Assembly: GCA_963169055.1 (NCBI GenBank)
Contig: CAUJFU010000412.1
Location: 1 to 54,102, forward strand
Reading direction: 5' to 3'
Origin: Myxococcota bacterium
GTDB taxonomy: Bacteria; Myxococcota_C; UBA6777
Length of the DNA stretch: 54,102 nt
Each line of letters begins with the position of its first letter. Position 1 is the stretch's first letter. Below, piece by piece: positions 8,187-17,334 of this stretch. Made by a program: the position numbers and the translations under genes. The notes under the pieces are model-generated. The model was not told the origin of the DNA. It ran no database searches and saw only the letters and a list, made by a program, of their open reading frames with translations.

Positions 8187-10922
8187 ATGTTAAAAAAGAC
8201 CTTGGTGTTTTGTGGCTTATTTTTGTGGTGTGGGATCTTTGGTGTGGTCGTATCCAACGAGCCAACAGCCTTCGCCAAACCAAAGCAGCCTCGTAGCTCA
8301 CGCCTCTATTCGTTGCGTCTGACCTTTTCCGTGCCGCAACACCCGCCTTATACGGATGGCCCGAAGGCTACACGCTTTCGGCTCCTTGCACAAAAGCCCG
8401 AACCACCGCGTATGTCTCCTCCGCCCCGCGATATCCCTGCATCAAAACCCGCTGCATCGAAACCCGCAAAGACCGATCCACTCGATGATATCGAAGAACC
8501 ACCCTCCCCCGCTCCAGCACGTCTCACGCCGTCCTCGCAGACCACCACACCGCCCTCTTCGGCTCCTGCGCCGACATCGCGCCCGCTACCAAGCAACGCG
8601 CAACCCCCCGCAACACGGGAAGAAGCGCCTCTGATCACCACCATCCACATCATCGGGCTACAGCGCGTCACCCGCACAGAAGTCAACCGCTACCTGTTTT
8701 CCCAAGAAGGCGATTTTTTTTCACGCGAAAAGCTCGACAAAGACACCGCACGTTTGCAAAAAAGCGGCCTCTTTGAAACCGTGCGCACCTCTTTTCAGAT
8801 CAAGCAAGGGCTCGCAGAGATCACCTTCACCCTCAAAGAACGCGAACTGATCTTGATTCGAGAGATCGCTTTTGTCGGAAACCGCATCCTCCAAGCCCCC
8901 GATCTTCAAAAGCCACTCGAATTAAAGGTGGGGGGCTACTTTGAGAACGCTGCCCTCAAACGCGATGCGCACCGCATCCTCAAAGCCTACAGCCAAATCG
9001 GTTATTTTCGGGCGCGATTGTATGTACAAGGCTACTGGGGGACACAAGCAGGACGACGCACCGTCAAACTGGAATATGTCATCCACGAAGATCTTCCCGC
9101 TCGGATCCGACGGGTGGAGATCCTTGGCAATCAGATCACCAAAACAGCGGATATCTTGGCTGCGTTGGCCTCCAAACCTGCCGATTTTTTGACCAACTTT
9201 ACGGGGCAAGGGATCTACCATCCCTATTATGTGGCCCAAGATCGCTATGTTCTGGACAATTTCTTTATGGATCGGGGATTTTTGGAGCGCGATATCAAAG
9301 GGCCGTATCTGTTTGTTTCACGAGATCGACGGCAAGTGGATCTGCGCTACCACATCAAAGAAGGCCCGATCTATCGGTATAATGCGATCGCATTGCGCGG
9401 CGAATTGTTGGGTGGAGAAGCCGCCATTCGGAAGATCTTGACGATCCACCTCGGCAAGATCTTTGATCGCAGCGAACTGCTCGACAAAACCGTGGCGAGT
9501 CTACGGCGGCATTACCAAGACGCCGGATACGCCTTCGCAAAGATCGAGCCGATCCCCTTGGTCGATCAACAGCGCAAGGCATTGGGGATCGTCTTTCGGT
9601 TTCAAAAAGGGCCTCTGGTGCGCATCGCAAACATCGAGATCGTCGGGAATACAGAAACCCAAGATCATGTGATCCGCCGGCGTTTGTCGCTGAAAGAAGG
9701 CGACCTGTACAGCGACACGCGGTTGCGACAAAGCCAACGCCGAATCTTTGCACTCGGCTACTTCGAGAAAAACGACGACACCTACGGCGTGCAAGTCCAA
9801 GTGGAAAAAACTTTGGACCCCGATCAAGTCAACCTGCGATTTGTGGTCAGAGAACGATGGACATGGACGATCCTTCCGAGCTTTACGTATCTTCCGGGTT
9901 ATGACGCGATCTTTTTGGGGCGTGTGGGAAAAGAGAATTTTCTTGGTTTGGGGCAATCTCTGTCCTTGACGGGCGTTGCGGCTACATCGGGGCGCTTGTT
10001 TTCGCTTTCGCTGATGTTTTTCGATCCGTCTCTTGCGAATAGCCCGCTGAGTTTGTCTTTTTCTGGTTACTTTTCGTACAACGCGATCCCAAATCTCGGC
10101 TACGCGATCGAGCGGTTGGGCGGGACGCTGGGCTTGGGGATCGCTCTTGGAACGCCCGCGCTTCGCTTCCATTTATCCTACAGTATCGGTCGTTATGGGT
10201 TGAGTCCACAAGAAAACTTTGGTTTGCAGATCCAAGGATTTTCGGCGGGGAGTTGGTCGCGCAGTGGTGTGGGTGGGCAGCTAATCTACGACGATCAAGG
10301 GTTGCGGCCCCATGCGTTTTTGCAGATGCGCCACAGCGTCTCCTTCTTTCATATCGCGCCCTATCTTGGGGCCAATTACAGCCTCAACCAACTGGATATC
10401 CAGCTACGTTTTTTTCTGCACTTTCACAAGCGTGTGACGCTGAAGCTGGCGGGAACCCTTGGGTGGATGTTTAGCTTCGATCCGTTAGGCCCCCCGTCCT
10501 TTGAGCGCTATCGGCTTGGTGGAGATCGAGATATGCGAGGCTATCCGATCCAATCCTTGGCTCCTGTGCGCGTTGTGCCTTCGCGTGCGGAGGCGACGTT
10601 CACGCCCGTCAGGGTCAACTGGGGCGGATCGAAGACAGTCATGGGAAATGCGGAGTTGGAGATCGTTTTGGCCCGTCGGGCGGGCGTTTCGATGGTGCTG
10701 TTTTACGATGCAGGCAACACCTACGATGATCGAGAAGCCTTTTTCCAAGATACCCGCAACAACGGGCTTCCGCTTGGGCTGTTTATGGACGTTGGCTTTG
10801 GCATACGTTGGCGGATCTTGGGGGCTGGGTTGTTTCGGTTTGAATTTGGTTTCCCCCTCAACCCTCGCCCGGGCGATCCACCTGTGCAGTTCTGGGTGAC
10901 GATCGGTGAATCTGTGTTTTAA
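8187..10922 (+). CDS. bamA: BamA, outer-membrane protein assembly factor (Omp85)
   Basis: Core of the machine that inserts beta-barrel proteins into the outer membrane. The 911 residues comprise a signal peptide (about 1-30), a Pro/Ser-rich linker (about 55-145, unusually long), five POTRA-like repeats (about 150-230, 230-310, 310-400, 400-480, 480-560) and a C-terminal 16-strand barrel domain. The barrel contains the loop-6 motif GGDRDMRGY, characteristic of Omp85 proteins, and the chain ends in Phe as expected for a Bam substrate. Five POTRAs favour BamA over TamA (three). The ribosome site is weak, so translational coupling to the activator gene six bases upstream is likely. The stop lies only three bases from the stop of the convergent nuclease gene, with no terminator between. 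Confidence 0.92.
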   Translation: MLKKTLVFCGLFLWCGIFGVVVSNEPTAFAKPKQPRSSRLYSLRLTFSVPQHPPYTDGPKATRFRLLAQKPEPPRMSPPPRDIPASKPAASKPAKTDPLDDIEEPPSPAPARLTPSSQTTTPPSSAPAPTSRPLPSNAQPPATREEAPLITTIHIIGLQRVTRTEVNRYLFSQEGDFFSREKLDKDTARLQKSGLFETVRTSFQIKQGLAEITFTLKERELILIREIAFVGNRILQAPDLQKPLELKVGGYFENAALKRDAHRILKAYSQIGYFRARLYVQGYWGTQAGRRTVKLEYVIHEDLPARIRRVEILGNQITKTADILAALASKPADFLTNFTGQGIYHPYYVAQDRYVLDNFFMDRGFLERDIKGPYLFVSRDRRQVDLRYHIKEGPIYRYNAIALRGELLGGEAAIRKILTIHLGKIFDRSELLDKTVASLRRHYQDAGYAFAKIEPIPLVDQQRKALGIVFRFQKGPLVRIANIEIVGNTETQDHVIRRRLSLKEGDLYSDTRLRQSQRRIFALGYFEKNDDTYGVQVQVEKTLDPDQVNLRFVVRERWTWTILPSFTYLPGYDAIFLGRVGKENFLGLGQSLSLTGVAATSGRLFSLSLMFFDPSLANSPLSLSFSGYFSYNAIPNLGYAIERLGGTLGLGIALGTPALRFHLSYSIGRYGLSPQENFGLQIQGFSAGSWSRSGVGGQLIYDDQGLRPHAFLQMRHSVSFFHIAPYLGANYSLNQLDIQLRFFLHFHKRVTLKLAGTLGWMFSFDPLGPPSFERYRLGGDRDMRGYPIQSLAPVRVVPSRAEATFTPVRVNWGGSKTVMGNAELEIVLARRAGVSMVLFYDAGNTYDDREAFFQDTRNNGLPLGLFMDVGFGIRWRILGAGLFRFEFGFPLNPRPGDPPVQFWVTIGESVF

Positions 10923-10925
10923 CGT

Positions 10926-12239
10926 CTAGCGTTTGGCAGGCCGAAACCCCGCATTGACGGCTTCTTGTTCGTTGCAAAAGAAGACGGTGTTTTTGGTTTT
11001 GCTGCGAAGTGCGCGGGCGTAGCCTTTGCTGGTGGGGGTGCGATAGATCTTGCTACGGAGATTGCCTACGATCGGTTGTTCCACACGACAGCGTTCTGCA
11101 AGGGCACGTTTGCTGCGTGCATAAGTTCCGGTCGTTGGGGCGGGTGTGGGTTCGGGTGTGGTTTCTGCGGTGTTTGCACCTTTTCGTCCCGATCGTCGGT
11201 ATCCTGCGGCTTCGGCTTCTTGAACGGATTGGAAGACGCGATATCGACCGGGGCGCAAGACGCGGTAGGTTTTGCGGGTTGGATGGCCCAAGATCAAGGA
11301 GCCTTGGGGATTTGAAGAGACGCCAGTGGGGGAAGGTTCAGGGGAGTGCGTGGGAGCAGGAGGAGGAACATCACGTGGCCCGATGCGATCCTGTTGGGGG
11401 GCGGTGGACTGGATCTCGGAAGAAGTTTTGGGGTGCGCGTTGGGGTCGAAGGGAAGGCGGTAATCGGAGGGAGCCGCTCGAAAGCCCGCAGATTCCGCTT
11501 CATTCGAGGAGCAAAACAAACGACGAGTTCGGTAATCCGTACGAAAAAAAGCGCGATGACCTTTGGTAAAGTAGTAACGTGTGCGTTGATCCCCAATCAC
11601 CCAGTCAAAACGACGGACACCCAAGCGTTGATTGCATGCACGCCGCAATTGGCGGTAGCGTTCGTCTTCGGCTTGCATCGCCGTGACTTTTTCGGGGTGC
11701 GCCCACATGCCCCGTCTTGCGGCCTTTGCGGCTTGTTCGAGCTGAACAAACCGCTCCATGTAGGTGTGCGGGTAGCGCGTCATCGCAAAGGCATAGCCTT
11801 CTTCGATCATCTGCGTGTTAAACATCCGACCGTTGGGCATGAAAATATACACAAGCAAGCGACCGTAAACACCGCGCTGTTGGCCTTTTCGGCCTCTGCC
11901 ACCCGGGCGGCCTTGAAGGGCCAAGATCACGTTATCGCCGATACGCAACAATTGCTTAGCGCGGCTCGAAGCTTCGGGTCCATAAAACTCGACGGGTTTG
12001 AAGGGATGTTTGGTTTCGGGAGTGTCGATACCGACGAGTCGGAGTTTTTCGAGCTTGTCGCCACAAAAGACGTGAGCCGTATCGCCGTCGACGACTTTGT
12101 GAACGCGGCAAGAGGTGCGCATAAACCAAAGCAAAGGCCAATCGCGCTTGAGCTGCTGCCAAGAGGTCTCTGCATGGGTGTGAGGAGGAGCGAAGCAGAA
12201 GAGGGTGCAAAAGAAGACGCCGACAAACAAGCGAAGCAT
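10926..12239 (-). CDS. secreted thermonuclease (SNase) with repeated C-terminal modules
   Basis: A signal peptide (1-23, ending THA) precedes a staphylococcal-nuclease domain (about 40-180). It keeps the calcium and catalytic residues of the family: VVDGDT (49-54), RLVGIDTPET (67-76) and the Arg in VYGRLLVYIF (127). It should cut DNA and RNA outside the cytoplasm. The rest is unusual: three copies of a 35-50-residue module ending in a variant of F-x-(S/N)-x-x-E-A-x-x-A-G-(F/Y)-R (about 240-255, 340-355, 420-437), separated by Pro/Thr-rich linkers. Similar tails occur singly in secreted nucleases and resemble the Ada-type Cys-binding fold; here most of the Cys are missing. The start has AAGGGAGA eight bases upstream. 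Confidence 0.9.
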   Translation of the reverse strand: MLRLFVGVFFCTLFCFAPPHTHAETSWQQLKRDWPLLWFMRTSCRVHKVVDGDTAHVFCGDKLEKLRLVGIDTPETKHPFKPVEFYGPEASSRAKQLLRIGDNVILALQGRPGGRGRKGQQRGVYGRLLVYIFMPNGRMFNTQMIEEGYAFAMTRYPHTYMERFVQLEQAAKAARRGMWAHPEKVTAMQAEDERYRQLRRACNQRLGVRRFDWVIGDQRTRYYFTKGHRAFFRTDYRTRRLFCSSNEAESAGFRAAPSDYRLPFDPNAHPKTSSEIQSTAPQQDRIGPRDVPPPAPTHSPEPSPTGVSSNPQGSLILGHPTRKTYRVLRPGRYRVFQSVQEAEAAGYRRSGRKGANTAETTPEPTPAPTTGTYARSKRALAERCRVEQPIVGNLRSKIYRTPTSKGYARALRSKTKNTVFFCNEQEAVNAGFRPAKR

Positions 12240-12406
12240 GGTTGCTTTCTCCCTTGTGTTGGGGTGAAACGAAGGCCATGCAACGAGGCATGGCGCATCA
12301 AGCTAATGCGCAAAGAGGCAGGGCGTCAAGAGAGCAATACAGGAGGAGGAAAGGGCAGAACACTTTGGGGGGAGGATTTGAGAAACATCCGAACGGTCGG
12401 GGCGTG

Positions 12407-12481
12407 GCGATGTTCACGACATGAAGCTACCGAGCGATGTTCACGACATGAAGCTACCGATATTCGCGACATAAAGCTGTC
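12407..12481. repeat. 27-bp tandem repeat between two minus-strand genes
   Basis: Copies of GCGATGTTCACGACATGAAG plus seven bases begin at 12407 and 12434. A third, diverged copy follows at about 12458-12481. The block starts 12 bases downstream of the stop codon of the gene at 12493-13305. Confidence 0.85.
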
Positions 12482-12492
12482 AACGTGGTGCG

Positions 12493-13305
12493 TCAGCGAT
12501 TACCACCACGAGGCGCTTTGTCATCGGAGCTTGGTTGCAGATAAGCGCGAATAGAACGCATGACTTGGTTGATCTCGTTGAGTTCGCGTTCGGGGATGAC
12601 TGCGATACTGCGGGCTTCGCGGGTGAAGCCATCAAGGCGTTTGCGGACACGTTCGAGTGTCTCGTTGGTGTGTTGCTCGACGATATCGAGACGTGCGCAG
12701 ATATCGATCCATTCGGAGCGAGAGATGGAGGTGGCTTGAAGGCGATCGATGCGTTGTTCGATCTGGTCGAGCCGTTCTTCGATCATGGAAAGGCGCTGTT
12801 CTAGGGCATCGAGACGTGGATTTTCCGTTTGCACGCGTTCCTCTTGTTTGCGACGGCTGGCTTGGAGGTTGGCATTTCGTTGCATATTGACCTCGTGTTG
12901 GTCGGGAGTATCGGAGATCTCGATCGTCGCACCGTCAAGGGTGGTCAATCGCCGAGGTGCTGGGACAGAGAAGCGAGGCGTCTTTTCAGATGTCGCATGA
13001 ATCATCGGAGTATAAGCGGGCATGGGCAAAGAGTCAAGCAATGCGCTATCTTGGTACGTTTGTGTGCGTGGGGTATGCGTGTGAGTATCTTCGGATGGTG
13101 CGGGTTCTGCGACCAATTCCATCATCGCAGCGATGGCTTGATCATCGGGGACGCTGTTCGGTTGGTTGGGGTCGACGAACCCCCACGGATAACGCGGAGG
13201 ACGCGAAGAGCAGATACCGCATTTTTGGCGGGGACGGCCTCCCGGACGTGGGTCAACGTACCAAAAGGTTTTTTTGCAGTCTTGGCATTCGGTGAGCTTT
13301 TTCAT
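12493..13305 (-). CDS. zinc-ribbon and coiled-coil protein of unknown function
   Basis: No family recognised. The N-terminus has a CxxC pair at 8-11 (CQDC) and another at 29-32 (CGIC), a probable zinc ribbon binding one metal. A linker rich in Pro and Thr (about 45-135) follows, then a heptad-repeat coiled coil at about 150-245 (LDALEQRLSMIEERLDQIEQ). The C-terminus is Arg/Gly-rich. It has no signal peptide or membrane helix, so it is probably cytoplasmic. Bacterial proteins with a short N-terminal zinc ribbon and a long coil often regulate or scaffold, but nothing here fixes the partner. TGGAGA lies before the ATG. Confidence 0.72.
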   Translation of the reverse strand: MKKLTECQDCKKTFWYVDPRPGGRPRQKCGICSSRPPRYPWGFVDPNQPNSVPDDQAIAAMMELVAEPAPSEDTHTHTPRTQTYQDSALLDSLPMPAYTPMIHATSEKTPRFSVPAPRRLTTLDGATIEISDTPDQHEVNMQRNANLQASRRKQEERVQTENPRLDALEQRLSMIEERLDQIEQRIDRLQATSISRSEWIDICARLDIVEQHTNETLERVRKRLDGFTREARSIAVIPERELNEINQVMRSIRAYLQPSSDDKAPRGGNR

Positions 13306-13753
13306 CGAAAAAAATCTCCAGATGGATAAAAAGCGATGGTACGCGATCTGTGAAAGGGGCTTTGAGCAAAAAGCCCTAGGGTCCGAGTGTTTTGCGATTT
13401 TGAAAGGCTCGCGGCCAAAACATAGGCCAACAACAGGAAGATTGGGCGAGCAGTTTCAACGAGCCTCTGGCTCTTTGATGACAGGATCGCAAGGTGGTAT
13501 GGATCACAAAGCATAAGATTCATTAGGGGTTGTTTTGGTTGCGAACGAGTAGAAAAAAATTCTGCGCAACCAAGACGATGCAGTGAGAGGCGAGGCAAGA
13601 CGTCAAACCTTTAGGCATAATAAGGGAAAGCAATGGAGCGTTGAGGACAGCGCAGATTGCGAACAAGAGAGGGATACAGCCGTGTTTCCGAGGCTCGGAA
13701 ACAGCAGGAAAAACAGATTTGTCAAAGGTCGCAAACAGAGATTGCGTGCTGTG
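13306..13753. other. 448-bp stretch without a recognised gene
   Basis: Lies between the stop of the Cys-rich gene and the start of the zinc-ribbon gene, both on the minus strand. Short frames here have no ribosome site or family resemblance. It presumably holds the promoter of the zinc-ribbon gene, but I see no clear promoter or terminator. Confidence 0.4.
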
Positions 13754-15172
13754 TTAGGGGGCTGTGCAAAAACGCCCGTTGCCACAAACAAGACCTGTTG
13801 GACAGTCCTCATTTTTGGCGCATGGGTATCCACACAGGCGGATACCATCTTGGCGGTTCAAGTTGCAAGAGGCATTGAAAGGCATCAAAGCGCAGTCTTC
13901 GTTGGTCAGGCACTGCACGCCACAGTAACCGCGCCGTTCTGCGCCCGCTGTTGTGGTAGGGACGCAATTGAAGGGATGTTCGCAGGATTGCGCGGGGGTA
14001 GTGTTGCAAAGTTCACCCGCTTTTCGAGTACCTTCGGGCGGGAGAGGAAAGCAGATCTTGGACTGATCAGTCAGCGTCGAACACTCTTTGCTGTGCCCTT
14101 CCAATTTGCAGTCTGCTTGGGACTTGCAATCGCGTTCAACACAATACCCCGCAGGGCCAAAGGCGCGACAGATCATATTGGCCCCTTGCTTGTGAAGGCA
14201 GGTTCCGAGTGGATCGCTGAGTTTGCAGTCTTTGAGACAGATCTCAATGGATTGGCCGTTGTTGGTGAACCCTACGCAGCTATGGCCGCGCTCACACACA
14301 CGGCGAACGCCGCTGCTTGGGTTATTTCGATCGCAACGATCTCCTTCCAAAGCAGGTACGCCTTTTACGCATTTGTTGGTGCTTGGATCACAAGCGAGTC
14401 CTGCATCCACGTTGCATTCGACGGGCGGAGACTGGCCGTCAGAACAATCCTCCCCTTCGAGGTTCAGGATGCGTGCTGTTGCGCAAGTGGCACTGGTGCA
14501 GATCAGATGGGGGTTTTGGTTTTTGGCGCAAAGAACGGCTTGACGGGGATCACAGTTTTCGTCTTTTTGTGTGAACTTCGCACAAACGCGGATCGGGGAA
14601 AGAGCGTAGCGTTCGTAACTGACGCGAGTGCATTCGTTTCGACCATCCGTGTTGGTCGCACAAATAGAAGCGTTGTTAGTGCAATCTTGCAAACACCGCG
14701 ATTCAAGGCTGTTTACCCGAACACATACCAGTCCTGTCCGACAGCGATCTTTCGGGGCTGCGCCACGCAACGACAAACAAGGTTCGAAAAGTGCGCGCAA
14801 GCCATCTTGGGTGGGAGTCGTGTCGGGTTCGATGGTTTGTTCGGGTTCGATAGTTTGTTCGGGTTCGATGGTTTGTTCGGGTTGGGGTTCGGGTTCAGGA
14901 TTGGGTTCGTCGGGTGGGATCTCAAACTTTGGTTTTTCCGGAAGCTTCGAGCGATCGATACATTTGGAGACAAAGCAAGCGTACGAAGTGCCGAGACGCT
15001 CGATGCAATCGCGATCTCCTTTGCATTCGGGAGGATGGGCGCAAGTAAACGCCAACAGCGGCAACGCGAAGGAGCCGAAAAAAACCAGAAAAAGACCGAG
15101 AGGAAGGACGCGATCTGTATGATTCGGATGGGTTTGACGATGGTGTCTCACTGACATACCCCGTTGACGCAT
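13754..15172 (-). CDS. secreted Cys-rich protein
   Basis: The 472 residues begin with a basic stretch and a hydrophobic signal segment (about 22-45). A spacer containing EPEQTI repeats (three tandem copies, about 96-115) follows, then about 350 residues with some 40 cysteines in short EGF-like or dickerin-like units (patterns such as C-x(3)-DC and GLVC). Proteins like this are common on the surface of myxobacteria and their relatives; the function is not known. The ATG at 15170-15172 has GGGGGT six bases upstream and overlaps the end of the MopE lipoprotein gene by 25 bases, so the two are co-translated. The hydrophobic segment ends in FTC, which is not a proper lipobox, so I call it secreted rather than lipidated. 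Confidence 0.8.
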   Translation of the reverse strand: MRQRGMSVRHHRQTHPNHTDRVLPLGLFLVFFGSFALPLLAFTCAHPPECKGDRDCIERLGTSYACFVSKCIDRSKLPEKPKFEIPPDEPNPEPEPQPEQTIEPEQTIEPEQTIEPDTTPTQDGLRALFEPCLSLRGAAPKDRCRTGLVCVRVNSLESRCLQDCTNNASICATNTDGRNECTRVSYERYALSPIRVCAKFTQKDENCDPRQAVLCAKNQNPHLICTSATCATARILNLEGEDCSDGQSPPVECNVDAGLACDPSTNKCVKGVPALEGDRCDRNNPSSGVRRVCERGHSCVGFTNNGQSIEICLKDCKLSDPLGTCLHKQGANMICRAFGPAGYCVERDCKSQADCKLEGHSKECSTLTDQSKICFPLPPEGTRKAGELCNTTPAQSCEHPFNCVPTTTAGAERRGYCGVQCLTNEDCALMPFNASCNLNRQDGIRLCGYPCAKNEDCPTGLVCGNGRFCTAP

Positions 15173-16458
15173 TGTTTACCCCCTGAACAGGTGACGTTAT
15201 CGTCGATCTTGCCGTTGCAATCGTCGTCTTCGTTGTTGCACATTTCGGGGTTGTTTTGAGTGGGTTTGCAAGAGAGTTGGCCCTGTTCGCAAGCCCATTT
15301 CCCGGCGCGACAGTTGTTCGGGAGCGGAGTATTACAGCTGTTCCCGACGCGGTTGTCTGCGTCGTCGATCTTGCCGTTGCAGTTGTCGTCCTTGCCGTTG
15401 CAAGAATCCGCTCCGTTGGCGTCTGGGGTGGGCTTGATCTCGTTGATACAAGCGGCTTCCCAACTTTTCAGATCTTTGCTGCATTTTTGCGCACCGCCTC
15501 GACAGATCCCTTTGCATTCATAGGCGCCTGTTTGTGGATTAAGGCTACAACCCGTTGCGCCCGTGTAGCAGGAGCGTGTGAGAGTATAGTCTTCGCCGAG
15601 CGGGTTGTTGTCGATCTTGCCGTCGCAATCGTCGTCGATGCCGTTGCATTCTTCGGACTTAGGTTGAACTGTTTGCTTACATTGAATGCGACCATTGAGG
15701 CACTCAGAGATCCCCTTTTGGCAGGGGCCTCCCTTGACGCTTGAGACATCGCACTCTTTGCCGATGTCTGTCAGTTTATTGTCGACTTGGCCGTCGCAAT
15801 CGTCGTCTTTTCCGTTGCAGGTTTCAAGCGCAGGGACGACCTCGCCTTTGCAGGTGCCGATCCATTGGCCATCTTTGTTACAAGTTTCGAGTCCATCCTT
15901 GCAGATCCCGCGATTGCGGAAGCCGGGAAGTGCAGAAAAACAGGCTCGCGTCTCGCCCGGGTTGCAAGCGCAATTCACGCCGTTGTCGACTTGACCGTCG
16001 CAATCGTCGTCTTGTTGGTTGCAGATCTCGGTACGTGGCAGGATCTCATCAAGGCACGGTCCCCAGATCTGTTGGGCGCTACAAGTTTGTTTGCCTTTTT
16101 TGCAGATGCCCGCCGCTTCGCGCCCTGCGGGGCCTGTAAAGCAATCTCGGCTCTCTCCTTCACGACAGGGCGGCATACAGACTTGCGCAAGGACTTCTTC
16201 TTTGGTGGTTTTTTCGATACACTCTTCGTTGAGCGCTTCTTGACAATCCACTTTTTCTGTGCATGCCCCCCGACAAAATCCTTCGACACAAAGCAGGCCG
16301 GGGGTACATTCGCTTGTGGTTTCGCAACCCCATCCACGCGTTTCGGGAGCAGCCGTGATAAAACAGGCTGAAAAAAGGAACGGACTGAAAAGAAGCGTCA
16401 AAGCAACCGAGAACAACGGGCGTTTCGCAAGATGGGCGCATTGGATGGATGGTTTCAA
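15148..16458 (-). CDS. lipoprotein with five MopE-type metal-binding repeats
   Basis: A lipoprotein signal peptide ends in LFSAC (Cys32). The chain then has five repeats of the form C-N-x-x-D-D-D-C-D/N-G-x-x-D (at about 145, 218, 272, 353, 413), the pattern of the putative metal-binding MopE family (named after a copper-binding surface protein), separated by Cys-rich spacers. The Asp-rich loops could bind calcium or copper. The start is TTG (16456-16458), supported by a strong GGAGGT five bases upstream and by a TTGA-type overlap with the preceding TPR gene. It is the middle gene of TPR protein, MopE lipoprotein, Cys-rich protein. Confidence 0.86.
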   Translation of the reverse strand: MKPSIQCAHLAKRPLFSVALTLLFSPFLFSACFITAAPETRGWGCETTSECTPGLLCVEGFCRGACTEKVDCQEALNEECIEKTTKEEVLAQVCMPPCREGESRDCFTGPAGREAAGICKKGKQTCSAQQIWGPCLDEILPRTEICNQQDDDCDGQVDNGVNCACNPGETRACFSALPGFRNRGICKDGLETCNKDGQWIGTCKGEVVPALETCNGKDDDCDGQVDNKLTDIGKECDVSSVKGGPCQKGISECLNGRIQCKQTVQPKSEECNGIDDDCDGKIDNNPLGEDYTLTRSCYTGATGCSLNPQTGAYECKGICRGGAQKCSKDLKSWEAACINEIKPTPDANGADSCNGKDDNCNGKIDDADNRVGNSCNTPLPNNCRAGKWACEQGQLSCKPTQNNPEMCNNEDDDCNGKIDDNVTCSGGKQCVNGVCQ

Positions 16459-17282
16459 AAGGCACCTCCAGCCGAAGAAAAGAGCGTTTGCCCCGAGCTT
16501 TTGCTATCTGGAGGTGCTGTTGGAACAGGAGCACGACCGATTGTGATCGCGAGGATAACGCCCGTTGCAGCGACGACACCGCCCGCGATGTAAAGAATAT
16601 TTGCAGTAATGGCGTATGTGTCGGCTTGGTTGTGGAGAGCGTTGATCTCTTTGGCGTTGGGAGGAGTGTTCAGATTGAACTGCCCGTTGGGTGCGATCTC
16701 TTGATGACGGGCATCACGGGCTGACGCGGTGCTTGAGGCCAAAAAGCCCACAACTCCACCCGCGATCACGGCGGCCACACCGAGCCCAAGGATCACGAAA
16801 GGAACGGGGCGCAAAGGCCCTTCTTTGGGGATTACTGGCTTTTTCGGACGCGAGGCGATCACTTTTCGCGCAAGAACCAACATTCCCTCGACTTCTTTGA
16901 CGCGCTCGTCAGGGCCGCGTAGCGCGGCGCTTTGGGTTCCTGCACGCAAGTACTCTTCGAGAAGAGGTTGCGCTTTTTCGTGTTGATCACTTTTGACATA
17001 GCTTTTGCCGAGAAAGTAGCGCAAACGTTGGAGGGCAAGAGCTTTTCGCTCGGGAGTCAACTTGGGGTCTTGCGCGATCAAGCCGTAGGCAAGGGCCAAT
17101 TGGATGGAGGCTTCTTTATACCGTTGGGCGTTGTAAAAGCGCATCCCTTCGACATAGATACGACGGGCGGTAGGAAACTCTGTTTGGTCTTGGGCTGCGG
17201 CATGACGAGCGAAAAAGATCGTCCCCAACAACAGAAACCCGAGAAGAAACACAGGATATCTCAAAAAAAACACAAATCGCAT
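16455..17282 (-). CDS. membrane protein with N-terminal TPR-like region
   Basis: A signal peptide (1-30, ending AAA) precedes a helical TPR-like region (about 35-140; YVEGMRFYNAQRYKEASIQL). Two hydrophobic helices follow at about 160-182 and 225-250, then a short Pro/Ser-rich tail. This layout (TPR, then paired C-terminal helices) recurs in myxobacterial genes next to PEGA kinases, but no function is established. It starts just after a terminator that ends the kinase gene and overlaps the next gene, so it heads a three-gene operon. Confidence 0.75.
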   Translation of the reverse strand: MRFVFFLRYPVFLLGFLLLGTIFFARHAAAQDQTEFPTARRIYVEGMRFYNAQRYKEASIQLALAYGLIAQDPKLTPERKALALQRLRYFLGKSYVKSDQHEKAQPLLEEYLRAGTQSAALRGPDERVKEVEGMLVLARKVIASRPKKPVIPKEGPLRPVPFVILGLGVAAVIAGGVVGFLASSTASARDARHQEIAPNGQFNLNTPPNAKEINALHNQADTYAITANILYIAGGVVAATGVILAITIGRAPVPTAPPDSKSSGQTLFSSAGGAF

Positions 17283-17299
17283 GAATGTAACATCCCTAC

Positions 17300-17329
17300 A
17301 AAAAGCCCCTCAACCTTTGAGGTTGAGGG
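17300..17329 (-). terminator. rho-independent terminator after the Ser/Thr kinase gene
   Basis: A 10-bp perfect stem (CCCTCAACCT with AGGTTGAGGG, 3-base loop) at 17307-17329 is followed on the minus strand by GCTTTTTG. It lies six bases past the kinase stop and just before the TPR-protein start, so it separates the two transcripts. Confidence 0.87.
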
Positions 17330-17334
17330 AGTAA

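Noticed and set aside
13583-15154. Open frame on the plus strand opposite the Cys-rich gene
   Set aside because: The opposite strand encodes a regular Cys-rich protein with signal peptide and coupled start; this frame has none of these.
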